From Bacillota bacterium (GTDB lineage Bacteria; Bacillota; SHA-98; UBA4971), in assembly GCA_030024085.1 (NCBI GenBank), contig JASEJE010000005.1, positions 72,735-117,231 on the forward strand: 44,497 nt of DNA, in the 5' to 3' direction. The first letter of the stretch is position 1. Each line of letters opens with the position of its first letter. The notes under the pieces were generated by a model that was not told the DNA's origin, ran no database searches, and saw nothing but the letters and a program-made list of their open reading frames with translations. Positions 36,088 to 44,497 of the stretch are shown one piece after another. A program made the translations under genes and the position numbers.

Positions 36088-38478
36088 CTAGTCCGCGCGA
36101 ATGGCGACGACGGTGACGCCGTCCCCACCCTCGGCGGGTCCCCCTGGCTCGAAGCCCCTGACGTGCGGATGGCTCCGGACGAACTCACGAACGGCCTGCC
36201 TGAGCGCGCCTGTCCCCTTTCCGTGGATGATCCTGGCCCTGGGTAGCCCCGCAAGGCATGCATCGTCGAGGTATTTGTCCACCTCCGCGAGGGCCTCTTC
36301 GACGGTCAGCCCGCGCAGGTCCAGCTCGCTCGACACAGTGGTTGCCTTCTCGCGGGCAACCGGTGCGATGAACACGCCGCCGAAAGGCGACTCGGCCGAA
36401 GGACGCTCCTCTTCGATGACGGCAAGGTCTTTCGGAGACACGAAGAGCCTCATGGCGCCCACCTGCACCTCCACGTCCTCCCCATCCCGCGGCGGGCTCA
36501 CCACGCGTCCGGGCCTGCCCAGCCTCGAAACGTACACGGTTGCCCCAGTCGCAACATCGCCAGAGCCAACGGGCCTTGTGCGTGGCGCGGGCGCCTCCTC
36601 CAGCACCTCGATCCCGACGCCGGAGGTCTCCTCGGCTACCTGCTTCAGCGCCTCCCTCGCCCTGCGCGCCGCATCGTCCACGGCGCTCCTGTCGAACGAG
36701 CCCTGTTTCAGTTCGTCAATGATCCTTGCCACGTCCTGCCTTGCGCGGGACACAATGCGGGACGCTTCGTCCCGGGCCTTCCGGAGGATGTCCGAGCGTG
36801 CCTCGCGAAGCCGGCGGGCCTCCTCGTCACGCTCGCGAACAAGCCTCTCCATCGTCTGCCTCGCCCCACGCGCCCGCTCCCTGTCCTCCTCGAGCTCCCT
36901 GCGGCTTCGCTCCATCCCGGCGATCATGTCCTCCACCCGAACCCGGTCCTCTCCGAGCCGGGCGCGGGCGGCATCCACGATCTGCCGAGGCAAGCCGAGA
37001 CGTGATGCAACCTCAAACGCACAGGAACTTCCCGGGACGCCCACGATGAGGCGGTAGGTCGGCCGAAGTGTCGCCACGTCGAATTCACATGACGCGTTCT
37101 CAACGCCGTCGTGCTCGTAGGCAAACGTCTTGAGCTCGCTGTAGTGGGTGGTCGCCACCGTGCGTGACCCGCGCGCGTGCAGGTGTTCGAGAATGGCTAT
37201 CCCGAGGGAAGCCCCTTCGGCGGGGTCGGTGCCCGCGCCGAGTTCGTCGAGAAGCACGAGCGACTCCGGCCCGGTCTCTTCCAGAATCCGCACGATGTGC
37301 GTCATGTGCGATGAGAAAGTCGACAGGCTCTGCTCAATGCTCTGCTCGTCACCGATGTCCGCGAATACCTGCTGGAAAACTGCAAACCTCGTGCCGCTCG
37401 CCGCAGGGAGGTGCAGCCCCGCCAGGGTCATGAGGGCGAAGATGCCAATCGTCTTGAGAGAAACCGTCTTGCCGCCCGTGTTGGGCCCGGTCACCACCAG
37501 CGTGCGAAACTCGCCGCCAAGCTCGACGTCTATCGGGACGACGCGCCCCGACAGAAGCGGGTGCCTCCCCTGCCGGATCTCGAGGTAGCCGGAGGTGTTG
37601 AGATCAGGCTCCACGGCGTCCATGTCCAGGCTGAGCCTGCCCTTGGCGAAGGCGAAGTCCAGGGCGGCGAGGGCCTCGACTGTTCCCTGGATCTCCGGGT
37701 GTGCCGCCCGCACGAGCCCGGAGAGGTGACGGAGGATCCTCTCCACCTCCTCGCGCTCCTTCGCCTCGAGAGACGCAAGCTCGTTGTTGAGTTCGACCAC
37801 GGCCATCGGCTCGACGAAGAGAGTGAGGCCGCTGGACGACTGGTCGTGGACTATCCCCGGCACCGCAGCGCGGTGCTCCTGCTTCACGGGCACCACGAAC
37901 CGGCCGCCGCGCAGGGTGACCACGGGGTCTTGCAGATAGCGCGAGGCCTCCGGGGATCGGATGAGCGAGTCCAGCCTGTCGCGGATGCGACCGTTCACAG
38001 CGCGGATGTCCGACCTCAGCCTGGCGAGGACCGGGCTCGCCTCGTCCATCACGTTGCCCTGGTCGTCGAGGCACCGGGCGATCTCCCTCACAAGGGCAGG
38101 CTGCGGCGCGATCCTGGAGGCATGCGCGCGGATGGTGCCGAAGCCCTCGCCCAGCCCGAAGACGAACTTGCGAAGGCGCGCGGATGCGTCCATCGTCCAC
38201 GAGACATCGAGGAGGTCCTGGGGCGCCAGAGTGGCTCCCACCCTCGCCTGGGCCACAGCGCGGCGGATATCGCGGATCCCGCCGAGCGGCACCGACGGAC
38301 AGTTCTCGAGTATCGCCCTGGCCTCCGTGGTCTCGCGCTGCCTCGCGCGGACCTCGTCAGGGTCGGTGACGACGTCGAGGGCAAGCGCAAGCTCCCGGCC
38401 CAGGCTGTTCGTGGTCGCCGCCGCCAGGCGCTCCTTAATCTTATGGAATTCCAGGACACGCAGGGTCCTCTCGTCCAA
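36088..38478 (-). CDS. mutS2: Endonuclease/ATPase MutS2 with Smr domain
   Basis: 796 residues, usual length. Walker A in VVTGPNTGGKTVSLKTIG, Walker B LVLLDELGAGTDPAEGASLG, coiled-coil about residues 510-620, KOW-like region, and a C-terminal Smr domain (ELDLRGLTVEEALAEVDKYL and ARIIHGKGTGALRQAVREF). MutS2 is linked to suppression of recombination and, in B. subtilis, to rescue of collided ribosomes. TTG start 38478 with GGAGGGATGGCAG directly before it. Confidence 0.96.
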   Translation of the reverse strand: MDERTLRVLEFHKIKERLAAATTNSLGRELALALDVVTDPDEVRARQRETTEARAILENCPSVPLGGIRDIRRAVAQARVGATLAPQDLLDVSWTMDASARLRKFVFGLGEGFGTIRAHASRIAPQPALVREIARCLDDQGNVMDEASPVLARLRSDIRAVNGRIRDRLDSLIRSPEASRYLQDPVVTLRGGRFVVPVKQEHRAAVPGIVHDQSSSGLTLFVEPMAVVELNNELASLEAKEREEVERILRHLSGLVRAAHPEIQGTVEALAALDFAFAKGRLSLDMDAVEPDLNTSGYLEIRQGRHPLLSGRVVPIDVELGGEFRTLVVTGPNTGGKTVSLKTIGIFALMTLAGLHLPAASGTRFAVFQQVFADIGDEQSIEQSLSTFSSHMTHIVRILEETGPESLVLLDELGAGTDPAEGASLGIAILEHLHARGSRTVATTHYSELKTFAYEHDGVENASCEFDVATLRPTYRLIVGVPGSSCAFEVASRLGLPRQIVDAARARLGEDRVRVEDMIAGMERSRRELEEDRERARGARQTMERLVRERDEEARRLREARSDILRKARDEASRIVSRARQDVARIIDELKQGSFDRSAVDDAARRAREALKQVAEETSGVGIEVLEEAPAPRTRPVGSGDVATGATVYVSRLGRPGRVVSPPRDGEDVEVQVGAMRLFVSPKDLAVIEEERPSAESPFGGVFIAPVAREKATTVSSELDLRGLTVEEALAEVDKYLDDACLAGLPRARIIHGKGTGALRQAVREFVRSHPHVRGFEPGGPAEGGDGVTVVAIRAD

Positions 38479-38540
38479 CTGCCATCCCTCCGGCGGATCG
38501 GAGGCGCCTTGCGGCTTTGGCCTCCGGGCCGCCAGCCACC

Positions 38541-38546
38541 ATTATA
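38541..38546 (-). promoter_or_regulatory. Extended -10 promoter of mutS2
   Basis: Minus strand TGTGGTATAAT, TATAAT at 38546-38541, 62 bases before the mutS2 start. The -35 is weak (GCGTGA region). Confidence 0.55.
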
Positions 38547-38559
38547 CCACATGCCGGTA

Positions 38560-38786
38560 TGGATCACGCCTCCGCCGGGGCATGAATGTGTGAGGCTGAT
38601 GTACGTCGTGTCATGCATGCAAGGGAAAGGATGACGCGCGTCACTCGTCAGGCTCTTCCGGTTCCGTACATCACGGGTTTCCTGGGAACTGCACGGTCGA
38701 GAGCCACCGGGGCCGGGAGTCGTCCCACCAGACACTCCCGCCAGGCCCGGCAAACCGGATGACATCCCGTATCTGACAAAGTGGTA
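38560..38786. other. Intergenic region between mutS2 and the Rad52-like gene
   Basis: About 225 bases with no recognised gene or structure. Confidence 0.3.
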
Positions 38787-39386
38787 TTAGTGTGCAGGTG
38801 GCCGCTCGACAGGCTCGGGCGCACCCTCGGGCCCGCCGCCGATCCCCCCGGCATCAGCCCGTCCCAGGATGTCGCGGGCGGCCTTTCGCACGGCCTCGTC
38901 GCGTGCGTTCTCGGCAAGCCATCCCACGTAGGCCGGATCCTGCCGGACCACGGTTCCCAGGGGCTTCCTCGCATACTTGCCGAACGTGAGGACGAGGTCA
39001 TCGGGGTTCTCGGGCCCCGGGACCTCATCCAGCGGCAGCACGTCACCCAGCTCCTCGAGGGCCACGAGATCGATGCCCACCGCGTCCCTCATGGCCCGCG
39101 CCTTGGCGCGCGTCGCGGCCATCCGGAGGATGTGCGGCTGGATCGCCCTGTTCACGCTCTCCGGCGAGGCGTCGCCGACCTCCTTGAATAGCCCGTTCTC
39201 GATCTCGATCTCGGCTTCGACCACAGCGTACATGCCATTGTCAGGCGACGGGATCTGGACTATGTTCGTGGTGATACGCTTGAGCCCGTGCTGACGGGCG
39301 AGTTGAAGGAGGCCGCCATACAGAACGTAGTCCTTGCCCTGAAGCGTCTTGACGAATCTCTCCCGGAACTCCCTTGGAAGATCCAT
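38787..39386 (-). CDS. Rad52/DdrA-like domain fused to ExoX-like C-terminal domain
   Basis: 199 residues. The N-terminal part resembles Rad52-superfamily single-strand annealing or DdrA-type proteins: GKDYVLYGGLLQLARQHG, then a strand pair with VVEAEIEIENGLFKEVGDAS, and HILRMAATRAKARAMRDAVG, a helix typical of that superfamily. After about residue 135, LTFGKYARKPLGTVVRQDPA and YVGWLAENA match the small domain found at the C-terminus of exonuclease X and in other nucleases. ATG 39386 has AGGTGGGG 8-9 bases upstream. No phage genes are near, so it appears to be a chromosomal repair gene. Assignment is by motif recall and needs a profile search. Confidence 0.6.
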   Translation of the reverse strand: MDLPREFRERFVKTLQGKDYVLYGGLLQLARQHGLKRITTNIVQIPSPDNGMYAVVEAEIEIENGLFKEVGDASPESVNRAIQPHILRMAATRAKARAMRDAVGIDLVALEELGDVLPLDEVPGPENPDDLVLTFGKYARKPLGTVVRQDPAYVGWLAENARDEAVRKAARDILGRADAGGIGGGPEGAPEPVERPPAH

Positions 39387-39443
39387 GGAACCATCCCCAC
39401 CTACTTGCCAGATTCGGATCTGTCGGACGCCTTGCGAGATGCC

Positions 39444-40181
39444 TCATCGCTCATCGGACGTCTGGTCAGATTCGTGCCGCACCTTCGATTGAAGATCTCG
39501 CACCTCCGCGCTCTCTTTCTTTGCAACGTACAGCTCGCCCGCGGTATCGAGTGTCGCCAGGAGTGCGTCAGACGGGTCCTTCACGCCTTTCTTCTCAAGC
39601 TCCTCCTTGAGCCACGCAACGGTCAGGCCAAGCTGATCCAGGTGGTGGTAGTGGACCCTGCCGTCGGTGATGAGCGGGTAAGGTAACCCCTCGTACGCGG
39701 TGGTGATCCCGAGATCCCGCGGGGTCACCGGCCGGGCCTGGGACTTCATGATGACGCTGAGGCGCCCTGATCCCTCAAGGATCGCAAACTCCACGTCCTG
39801 GATGTTCGACACGTTCTTTTCGCGCAGACCTGCCAGGAGGTCATCCAGGTTGTAGCGGAGTTCGCGCAGATTGCCCTCGAGGATATGGCCGTCGCGGATG
39901 ACGATGGTGGACTGCCCGCTGATGACGGCCCTTGCTTTGTCGCTCCTGAGCGTTATGTATGCGAAGAGCACCTCCGTCGCGGCCAGCACGATGATAGGGA
40001 CGACCGCATCGTGTATGTGAATGCGTTTCTCTTCGAGAGGCATTGCAGCAAGGTCCGCTATCATGATGGCCACAACCAGGTCGAACGGTGAGAGCTGGCC
40101 GATCTCCCGCTTACCCATGAGTCGCGTGATGAAGAGGACGAAAACATACATGAATGCGGTCTTGCCGATGGTGGAAAGCAC
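39444..40181 (-). CDS. YetF-like DUF421 membrane protein
   Basis: About 245 residues. Three membrane spans (GKTAFMYVFVLFITRLMG, LVVAIMIADLAAMPL, AVVPIIVLAATEVLFAYITL) are followed by two small cytoplasmic domains with the DUF421 features KRIHIHDAVVPI, SGQSTIVIRDGHILEGNLRE, RYNLDDLLAGLREKNVSNIQ and VEFAILEGSGRLSVI. GTG 40181 is proposed from the alignment; no strong ribosome site is visible. Family members are spore or membrane proteins of unclear function. Downstream, 57 bases away, lies the Rad52-like gene. Confidence 0.88.
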   Translation of the reverse strand: MLSTIGKTAFMYVFVLFITRLMGKREIGQLSPFDLVVAIMIADLAAMPLEEKRIHIHDAVVPIIVLAATEVLFAYITLRSDKARAVISGQSTIVIRDGHILEGNLRELRYNLDDLLAGLREKNVSNIQDVEFAILEGSGRLSVIMKSQARPVTPRDLGITTAYEGLPYPLITDGRVHYHHLDQLGLTVAWLKEELEKKGVKDPSDALLATLDTAGELYVAKKESAEVRDLQSKVRHESDQTSDER

Positions 40182-40492
40182 TCGAGGACCAGCCCTTTCT
40201 CGTGCGTCAACCCATGAACCCGGAAACGCTGCCGTCTCCGGGGTTCGCGCGGCGCTGCCCCGCGGTTGCGGCATGGGACGAAACGTCGATGAGACAACCC
40301 CAGCCAGAGATGTAGTATGGTCCCGGCCGGGCAACGCTATTCCAGCCAGCGTGGCCTGGCCGGTATACAGCCGGAGCGCCGTGTCCACACTATGTACCGC
40401 TTGCCAGGTGGCCATGGGCGAAGCCCCGAGCACGAGGCCCGCGCCAGGGCGCGCTGGACAAGGCGAAAACATGGGACCAGGGAGATGATAGC
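40182..40492. other. Divergent intergenic region
   Basis: About 310 bases between the YetF-like and polyprenyl synthase genes. Contains TAGTATGG near 40314 but no hexamer pair I can defend. Confidence 0.3.
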
Positions 40493-41500
40493 GTGAGAGG
40501 AGTCCTGGACCTTCCACCGCAACTCGAGGACCGAATCCGGGCGGTGGACCGCATCATCGAGGCGGCTCTCGCCTCAGAGAGCAAATACGTCGCCCGTCCA
40601 AGGGACCACATCCTGGCGACGAGAGGCAAAGGCCTCCGACCGGCCCTCGTCGTTCTGTGGGCGTCGGTAGGGCCAGGCAAGGAGGCATGCCCTCACGTGA
40701 GGCCGGAAGCGGTGGACGACAGGGCCACGATCGAGGTCGCTGCGGCTGCGGAGCTCATCCACATGGCTTCGCTGGTCCACGACGACGTGATCGACGGTTC
40801 GACCACCCGCAGGGGCCTGGAAACCCTGAACGCGCTCTTCGGGGCGCGCCCGTCTGTCCTTCTCGGAGACTTCCTTTTCGCTAAGGCCTTTGGGCTTCTT
40901 GCCCGTCATAGGGACCTGGGCGTCGTCGAACTCATGACGGACGCCATCTCGGCCATGTGCGAGGGCGAGCTGGAGCAGGCAGCGTGCGCGTTCTCGTGCG
41001 ATGAAACGGAAGACGGGTACCTTCGGAGGATCACGCTCAAGACCGCAAGGCTCATATCAGCGTGTTGCCGGGCGGGTGCCGTCATCGCCGGGGCGTCCGC
41101 CGAGGATGTGGCGGACGCCAGCGAGTACGGTCTCGAACTCGGCATCGCGTTCCAGCTCACCGACGATGCCCTCGACTTCGTGGCAGACGAGCGGGAGCTG
41201 GGCAAGCCAACGTGCCAGGACCTGGTGTGCGGCGTCCTCACGCTTCCGGTGCTGAGGCTGCTCACCCATGAGTCCCTTGGCCCCAGAGCACGGGATCTCA
41301 TCGCGTCGAGGCGGTTCGACCCGGAGTCGGTGATGTGGGTGCGCAGCGCCGTGGTGGAGTGCGGAGGGGTGGACCTGACTTACGAGCGTGCGCAGCAGTG
41401 TATCGAACACGCGTCGGCCTGCGCTTCGAGGCTTCCCGCGGGGCCTGCCCGCGACGCCCTTACTGCGCTGACACGACAGGTCATCATCAGGCGACGCTAA
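40493..41500 (+). CDS. Trans-polyprenyl diphosphate synthase (HepT-like)
   Basis: Condenses isopentenyl diphosphate onto an allylic diphosphate to give a C30-C40 chain. 335 residues. First Asp-rich motif HDDVIDGSTTRRG, second TDDALDFVAD; also GKGLRPALVVL and LGDFLFAKAF. GTG 40493 with GGGAG 8 bases before. The Bacillus heptaprenyl synthase works as HepS + HepT; no HepS-like gene is in view. The gene ends 8 bases before the convergent ytpB, whose enzyme uses heptaprenyl diphosphate, so a C35 product is inferred. Chain length cannot be read from sequence with certainty. Confidence 0.88.
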   Translation: MRGVLDLPPQLEDRIRAVDRIIEAALASESKYVARPRDHILATRGKGLRPALVVLWASVGPGKEACPHVRPEAVDDRATIEVAAAAELIHMASLVHDDVIDGSTTRRGLETLNALFGARPSVLLGDFLFAKAFGLLARHRDLGVVELMTDAISAMCEGELEQAACAFSCDETEDGYLRRITLKTARLISACCRAGAVIAGASAEDVADASEYGLELGIAFQLTDDALDFVADERELGKPTCQDLVCGVLTLPVLRLLTHESLGPRARDLIASRRFDPESVMWVRSAVVECGGVDLTYERAQQCIEHASACASRLPAGPARDALTALTRQVIIRRR

Positions 41501-41508
41501 GCCCAGCC

Positions 41509-42609
41509 CTACAGTCTCCCCGTCCGCCGGAGGAGCCGGCACGCCCGCCACATGCTGATCGCATCGGGGCCGGCCCTGTCCAGGAGGAATGCGGCCACAT
41601 CGTCGAGCCCGGCTGCCTGAACCTTCGGGTCAGAAAGGTAAAGGGCGGCGATCCCCTTCACGACTCCCTGGTGGAACGATCGGCCCGGAAGGGCGGACGT
41701 GCTCTCGAGCGCTCTCGTCAGGAAATACCCCAGCCGCTCGCGACATTCCCGGGAGTCCCTGTAGAAGCTGACGAAGTTGAGGTCGCCCTCGCGGGCGTCC
41801 TCTTCCTGGTCTATGAAATAGTCCATGAGGATGTGGAGGCCGCACACCCACGGGAAGTACGCGCGTGATACCGTCCCAGCCGCCTCGGGACTGCGGTCCC
41901 CCTGCGCGGCAAGGTTCAGAAGCGAGAAGATCCCGAGGGTGGAACCGCAGGCAGCTGCGAACTCCCACCAGGCGAGGTCGGCGCGCCAGCCGGCGCCCTC
42001 GCGAGCAAACCAGTCCGCGAGAAGCGGCACCCTCTCTTCCCTGCGGACGTGCTTGTAGACCTGAAGGTCGCGGTACAGTCCCGCGAGTCGAAGCACCTCG
42101 CCCTCTATAGCCGCATGATACGCGGGAAGGCGTGCCACCCGATGTCTACACTCGTGCACCAGCGACCGGAGGTAACCGCCATCAGCCCTGTGGGGATATA
42201 GCGCGTAGTAGTCCCGTCCGCCGGCGTCACCGAGCGGAGTGGCTAGCGAGGTCACGGCATCGAGCATGGCCTGGTGCAGCCTGCAAAAGGCAGCGCCATC
42301 CTCGACCCCGGCGCGATCGCAGAGGTTATCCAGGTAGTCGCTGATGGTCTGGTAGGCAACTATGAGGGAAACCAGGTTGCCGGAAGGGCGCGGGTCGAGA
42401 CCGAATACCGACCCGCCCACGGCATGGAAACCCTTGTGTCGTATGCTGGAGATCCCCTGCCTGCGAAGCTCCGGATCCGGGCACTTGCGAAGCGCAGCCT
42501 GCCACCTCGCGAGTTCCCGACCCACCCTCGGCGCCACCCACAGGGACATTCCGCCGACAAGCCGTGCGGCGGTCCAGCGGACGCCGTCCTCGTTGTCTTT
42601 GCGCACCAT
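41509..42609 (-). CDS. ytpB: Tetraprenyl-beta-curcumene synthase family protein (YtpB)
   Basis: About 366 residues, DUF2600. In Bacillus YtpB cyclises heptaprenyl diphosphate to tetraprenyl-beta-curcumene, the first step to C35 sesquarterpenes (baciterpenols). Family blocks: SIRHKGFHAVGGSVFGL, VAYQTISDYLDNLCDR with the Asp-rich motif, SLVHECRHRVARLPAY, DLQVYKHVRREERVPLL, CGLHILMDYFIDQEEDAREG and DLNFVSFY. Start uncertain: ATG 42609 or GTG 42618. Convergent with the polyprenyl synthase gene; polX starts upstream on the same strand direction. No squalene-hopene-cyclase homologue is in the window. Confidence 0.9.
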   Translation of the reverse strand: MVRKDNEDGVRWTAARLVGGMSLWVAPRVGRELARWQAALRKCPDPELRRQGISSIRHKGFHAVGGSVFGLDPRPSGNLVSLIVAYQTISDYLDNLCDRAGVEDGAAFCRLHQAMLDAVTSLATPLGDAGGRDYYALYPHRADGGYLRSLVHECRHRVARLPAYHAAIEGEVLRLAGLYRDLQVYKHVRREERVPLLADWFAREGAGWRADLAWWEFAAACGSTLGIFSLLNLAAQGDRSPEAAGTVSRAYFPWVCGLHILMDYFIDQEEDAREGDLNFVSFYRDSRECRERLGYFLTRALESTSALPGRSFHQGVVKGIAALYLSDPKVQAAGLDDVAAFLLDRAGPDAISMWRACRLLRRTGRL

Positions 42610-42652
42610 CGGCCTCACCCGGCCGTAGTGTTGCCACGCTCACGCCTTGCCA

Positions 42653-44383
42653 TTACGTCCGATTACGGCTTCGGGCAAGCCACTTCCGCAGCCGCTCCAG
42701 AGACCATGCGTTTATCACGTGGGACCGCTCGAGCCAGCCACGCCTGGCCACGCCGACGCCGAAGACCATGTAGCCGAGCTGGTCGGAGCTGTGGGAGTCT
42801 GTGTTCACGGCGAGCACCGCGCCTGCATCCTTTGCCTTTCGCGCCCAGCCCGAGTCGAGGTCGAGCCGTTCGGGGTATGCGTTGATCTCCAGCGCAACCT
42901 GGCAGCGCGCGGCCTCTTCGATGACTTTCTGCATGTCCACGTCATAGCCGCTGCGCCTCCCGAGGACCCTCCCCGTAGGATGGCCTATGATATCCACGTT
43001 CCCGTTTCTTATGGCGCGGACGATCCTTTCGGTCATCACATCCCGAGGTTGTCTGAACGACGAGTGCACGGAGGCGACCACCACGTCGAGTCTGGAGAGA
43101 ACCTCATCCGGAAGGTCCAGCGTGCCATCCTTCTTGATGTCAACCTCCGTGCCCGTAAGCACCGTGATGCCATCGAGGTGACGGTTGAGGTCGGCGATGA
43201 ACTCCACCTCCCTCAGGACCTCGTCACCAGTGAGGCCTCCGGCGATGCCGAGCGACTTCGAGTGGTCGCAGATGGCGATGTACTCATACCCATGAGCCTT
43301 CGCCGCGTCCGCCATGGCCTTGATCGAGGACAGGCCGTCGCTGAAGTCGCTGTGTACATGGAGATCGCCGAGGATGTCCCTCTCCTCGACGAGAGCGGGA
43401 AGCCTGCCGTCCATGGCCGCCTCGATCTCGCCCGAATCCTCTCTGATCTCAGGCGGAACGTACTGAAGCCCCAGCGCGGCGTATATATCCTCCTCGGCGT
43501 CCACCGGCAGCTGCGCGCCCGTCCTGCTGAACACGCCGTGCTCGTTTATCTTGAGGCCGCTCTCGCGGGCAATGCCCCGAAGCCTGACATTGTGGGCCTT
43601 CGAGCCTGTGGCATGGTGGAGTGCAGCCACGAACTCCGCAGGGGGGACCACCCAGACATCGACGTTCATCCCGCTGCGAAGGGCGAAGGACGCCCGTTCG
43701 TCACCGATGGTCAGGACCTCGCCGACCTCGTGCCACCCGCTCATGGCCTCCATCACAAGGCCGCCGTTCCGAGTCCCCACCACAATGTCCAGGTCGCCAC
43801 ATGTCTCCTTCCATCTCCGCACGCTTCCCGCTGCGGCTGCCTCGCAGACCTCCTCCACCTGGGCTATCCGGTCGAGGACGGAGCGAGCCCTCATCACTGC
43901 GACCCCCAGCGGGACGCGGGTCCAGTGCTCATCTTGCATCCTCTCTATGGCATGGATGACGTTCTCCTCGGTTTTCGCTCCCATCCCCGGGACGTCTTTG
44001 AGCCTGCCGGCGCGGGCCGCCCTCTCGAGTTCCTCCACGCTGGCAACGCCAAGGTGGCGGAAGACCGCTGCCGCCGTGCGCGGGCCTACCCCAGGGATCC
44101 TCAACATGTCGCGAAGGCCCGGGGGAACCTCCTGCTTCAGTTCCTCGAGAAGCCTGAGCTTTCCGGTGGTCGCGATCTCCACCGTTTTCTTCTCGATGGC
44201 CTCGCCTATCCCCTCGATGTGCTTGAGCCTTCCCTCGGCGGCAAGAGTTGCCGCATCCCCGGGAAGGCTCTCAATCGTGTCTGCCGCGCGCCTGTAGGCG
44301 CGAATCTTGAAGGGGTTCTCGCCCTTCAACTCCAGAAGGTCCGCAAGCTCGCGGAATATGGAGGCTGTCTCCGTGTTGTCCAT
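42653..44383 (-). CDS. polX: DNA polymerase X with PHP exonuclease domain
   Basis: 576 residues. N-terminal HhH regions (FKIRAYRRAADTIESLPGD, HIEGIGEAIEKKTVEIA, IPGVGPRTAAAVFRHLG, DVPGMGAKTEENVI) precede the nucleotidyltransferase palm (GSVRRWKETCGDLDIVVG with two catalytic Asp, and a third in MNVDVWVV). The C-terminal PHP domain, 3'-5' exonuclease, has GDLHVHSDFSDG, ICDHSKSLGIAGG and VVASVHSSF. ATG 44383 with GGAGG 8 bases upstream; the longer frame to 44410 has none. Roles in base excision repair and DNA end processing are known in Bacillus and Thermus. Confidence 0.96.
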   Translation of the reverse strand: MDNTETASIFRELADLLELKGENPFKIRAYRRAADTIESLPGDAATLAAEGRLKHIEGIGEAIEKKTVEIATTGKLRLLEELKQEVPPGLRDMLRIPGVGPRTAAAVFRHLGVASVEELERAARAGRLKDVPGMGAKTEENVIHAIERMQDEHWTRVPLGVAVMRARSVLDRIAQVEEVCEAAAAGSVRRWKETCGDLDIVVGTRNGGLVMEAMSGWHEVGEVLTIGDERASFALRSGMNVDVWVVPPAEFVAALHHATGSKAHNVRLRGIARESGLKINEHGVFSRTGAQLPVDAEEDIYAALGLQYVPPEIREDSGEIEAAMDGRLPALVEERDILGDLHVHSDFSDGLSSIKAMADAAKAHGYEYIAICDHSKSLGIAGGLTGDEVLREVEFIADLNRHLDGITVLTGTEVDIKKDGTLDLPDEVLSRLDVVVASVHSSFRQPRDVMTERIVRAIRNGNVDIIGHPTGRVLGRRSGYDVDMQKVIEEAARCQVALEINAYPERLDLDSGWARKAKDAGAVLAVNTDSHSSDQLGYMVFGVGVARRGWLERSHVINAWSLERLRKWLARSRNRT

Positions 44384-44442
44384 GGCCACACCTCCGCCCC
44401 CGCTCCCCACTTCCCGCCTGGCGCTGCCAGGTCCGCACGCCT

Positions 44443-44497
44443 AGTGTGAGTTCAGAAATCCATGCCGGTTTGGGAGAAGATTCCGGGTTGCCGGTGC
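44443..44497 (-). repeat. MITE-like repeat, copy H with the alternative end (cut by window edge)
   Basis: From CCTA-GTGTGAGTTCAGAAATCCATGC through GGGTTGCCGGTGC to the right edge. It is the reverse complement of the alternative right end of copy D (22760-22816), with TTGGGAGAAGATTCC in place of the D version. The junction reads CTAG, as for normal copies. Confidence 0.8.

Noticed and set aside
42647-44449. 600-codon open frame on the plus strand opposite polX
   Set aside because: It is the antisense shadow of polX. The product is His/Arg/Val-rich without domains, while polX on the minus strand has all catalytic motifs. High GC produces such frames throughout (also 16666-18063 opposite ppdK, 28586-30100 opposite groEL, 11398-12690 opposite rpoD).

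Overview
The window is a gene-dense, high-GC stretch of bacterial chromosome from a spore-forming member of the Bacillota (Firmicutes). The main signs are a glycine T-box leader upstream of separate glyQ and glyS genes, a perfect CIRCE operator before groES-groEL, a Bacillus-type LexA box, sigma-A-like promoters, a PPDK of bacterial type, and several sporulation-linked genes (SpoIIM family, YunB, BofC, YtpB). The species cannot be named from this sequence. There is no prophage, plasmid backbone, CRISPR array or transposase gene. The accessory content is a dispersed palindromic repeat family and an SOS mutagenesis cassette.

Layout. 1-5005 (minus): SOS-controlled cassette of an ImuB-like Y-family protein lacking catalytic aspartates, a small DUF6504 protein, and a DnaE2-like polymerase cut by the left edge. 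5240-6331 (plus): leucine dehydrogenase. 6558-11256 (minus): ECF transporter S component, NikR, RNase P RNA, RNase HI, a C4 zinc-ribbon coiled-coil protein, a mini DksA/TraR protein and two tRNAs. 11359-18036 (minus): rpoD-dnaG and ppdK. 18164-22461 (minus): promoter, Gly T-box, SpoIIM-like gene, repeat, glyQ, glyS. 22839-24672 (minus): DUF4342, recO, DUF2905. 24857-29917 (plus): PrsW-type protease, yebC, bofC, groES, groEL. 30104-33255 (minus): PsiE-like protein, yunB, tyrS. 33604-35859 (plus): class A penicillin-binding protein. 36088-40181 (minus): mutS2, a Rad52-like/ExoX-C fusion, YetF-like protein. 40493-44383: polyprenyl diphosphate synthase (plus) convergent with ytpB (minus), then polX (minus).

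The most unusual structure is a repeat of about 205 bp, present in five complete copies, two copies with a different terminus, and one solo end. Each complete copy is an imperfect fold-back palindrome beginning AGTA and bounded by TA (or a one-base variant) inside a reconstructed CTAG target. This fits a non-autonomous IS630/Tc1-mariner-type MITE. In three cases (SpoIIM-like gene, bofC, PBP) the inferred target is the gene's own TAG stop codon. Because the element begins with A, insertion replaces TAG with TAA, so the protein is unchanged. One copy lies inside the T-box-glyQS transcription unit.

Functional links: DNA repair and mutagenesis genes are spread along the window (imuB-dnaE2, recO, mutS2, Rad52-like fusion, polX, RNase HI). 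The polyprenyl synthase-YtpB pair suggests C35 terpenoid synthesis, known from spores of Bacillus. The T-box ties glycyl-tRNA synthetase and a membrane protein of the SpoIIM family to glycine-tRNA charging.
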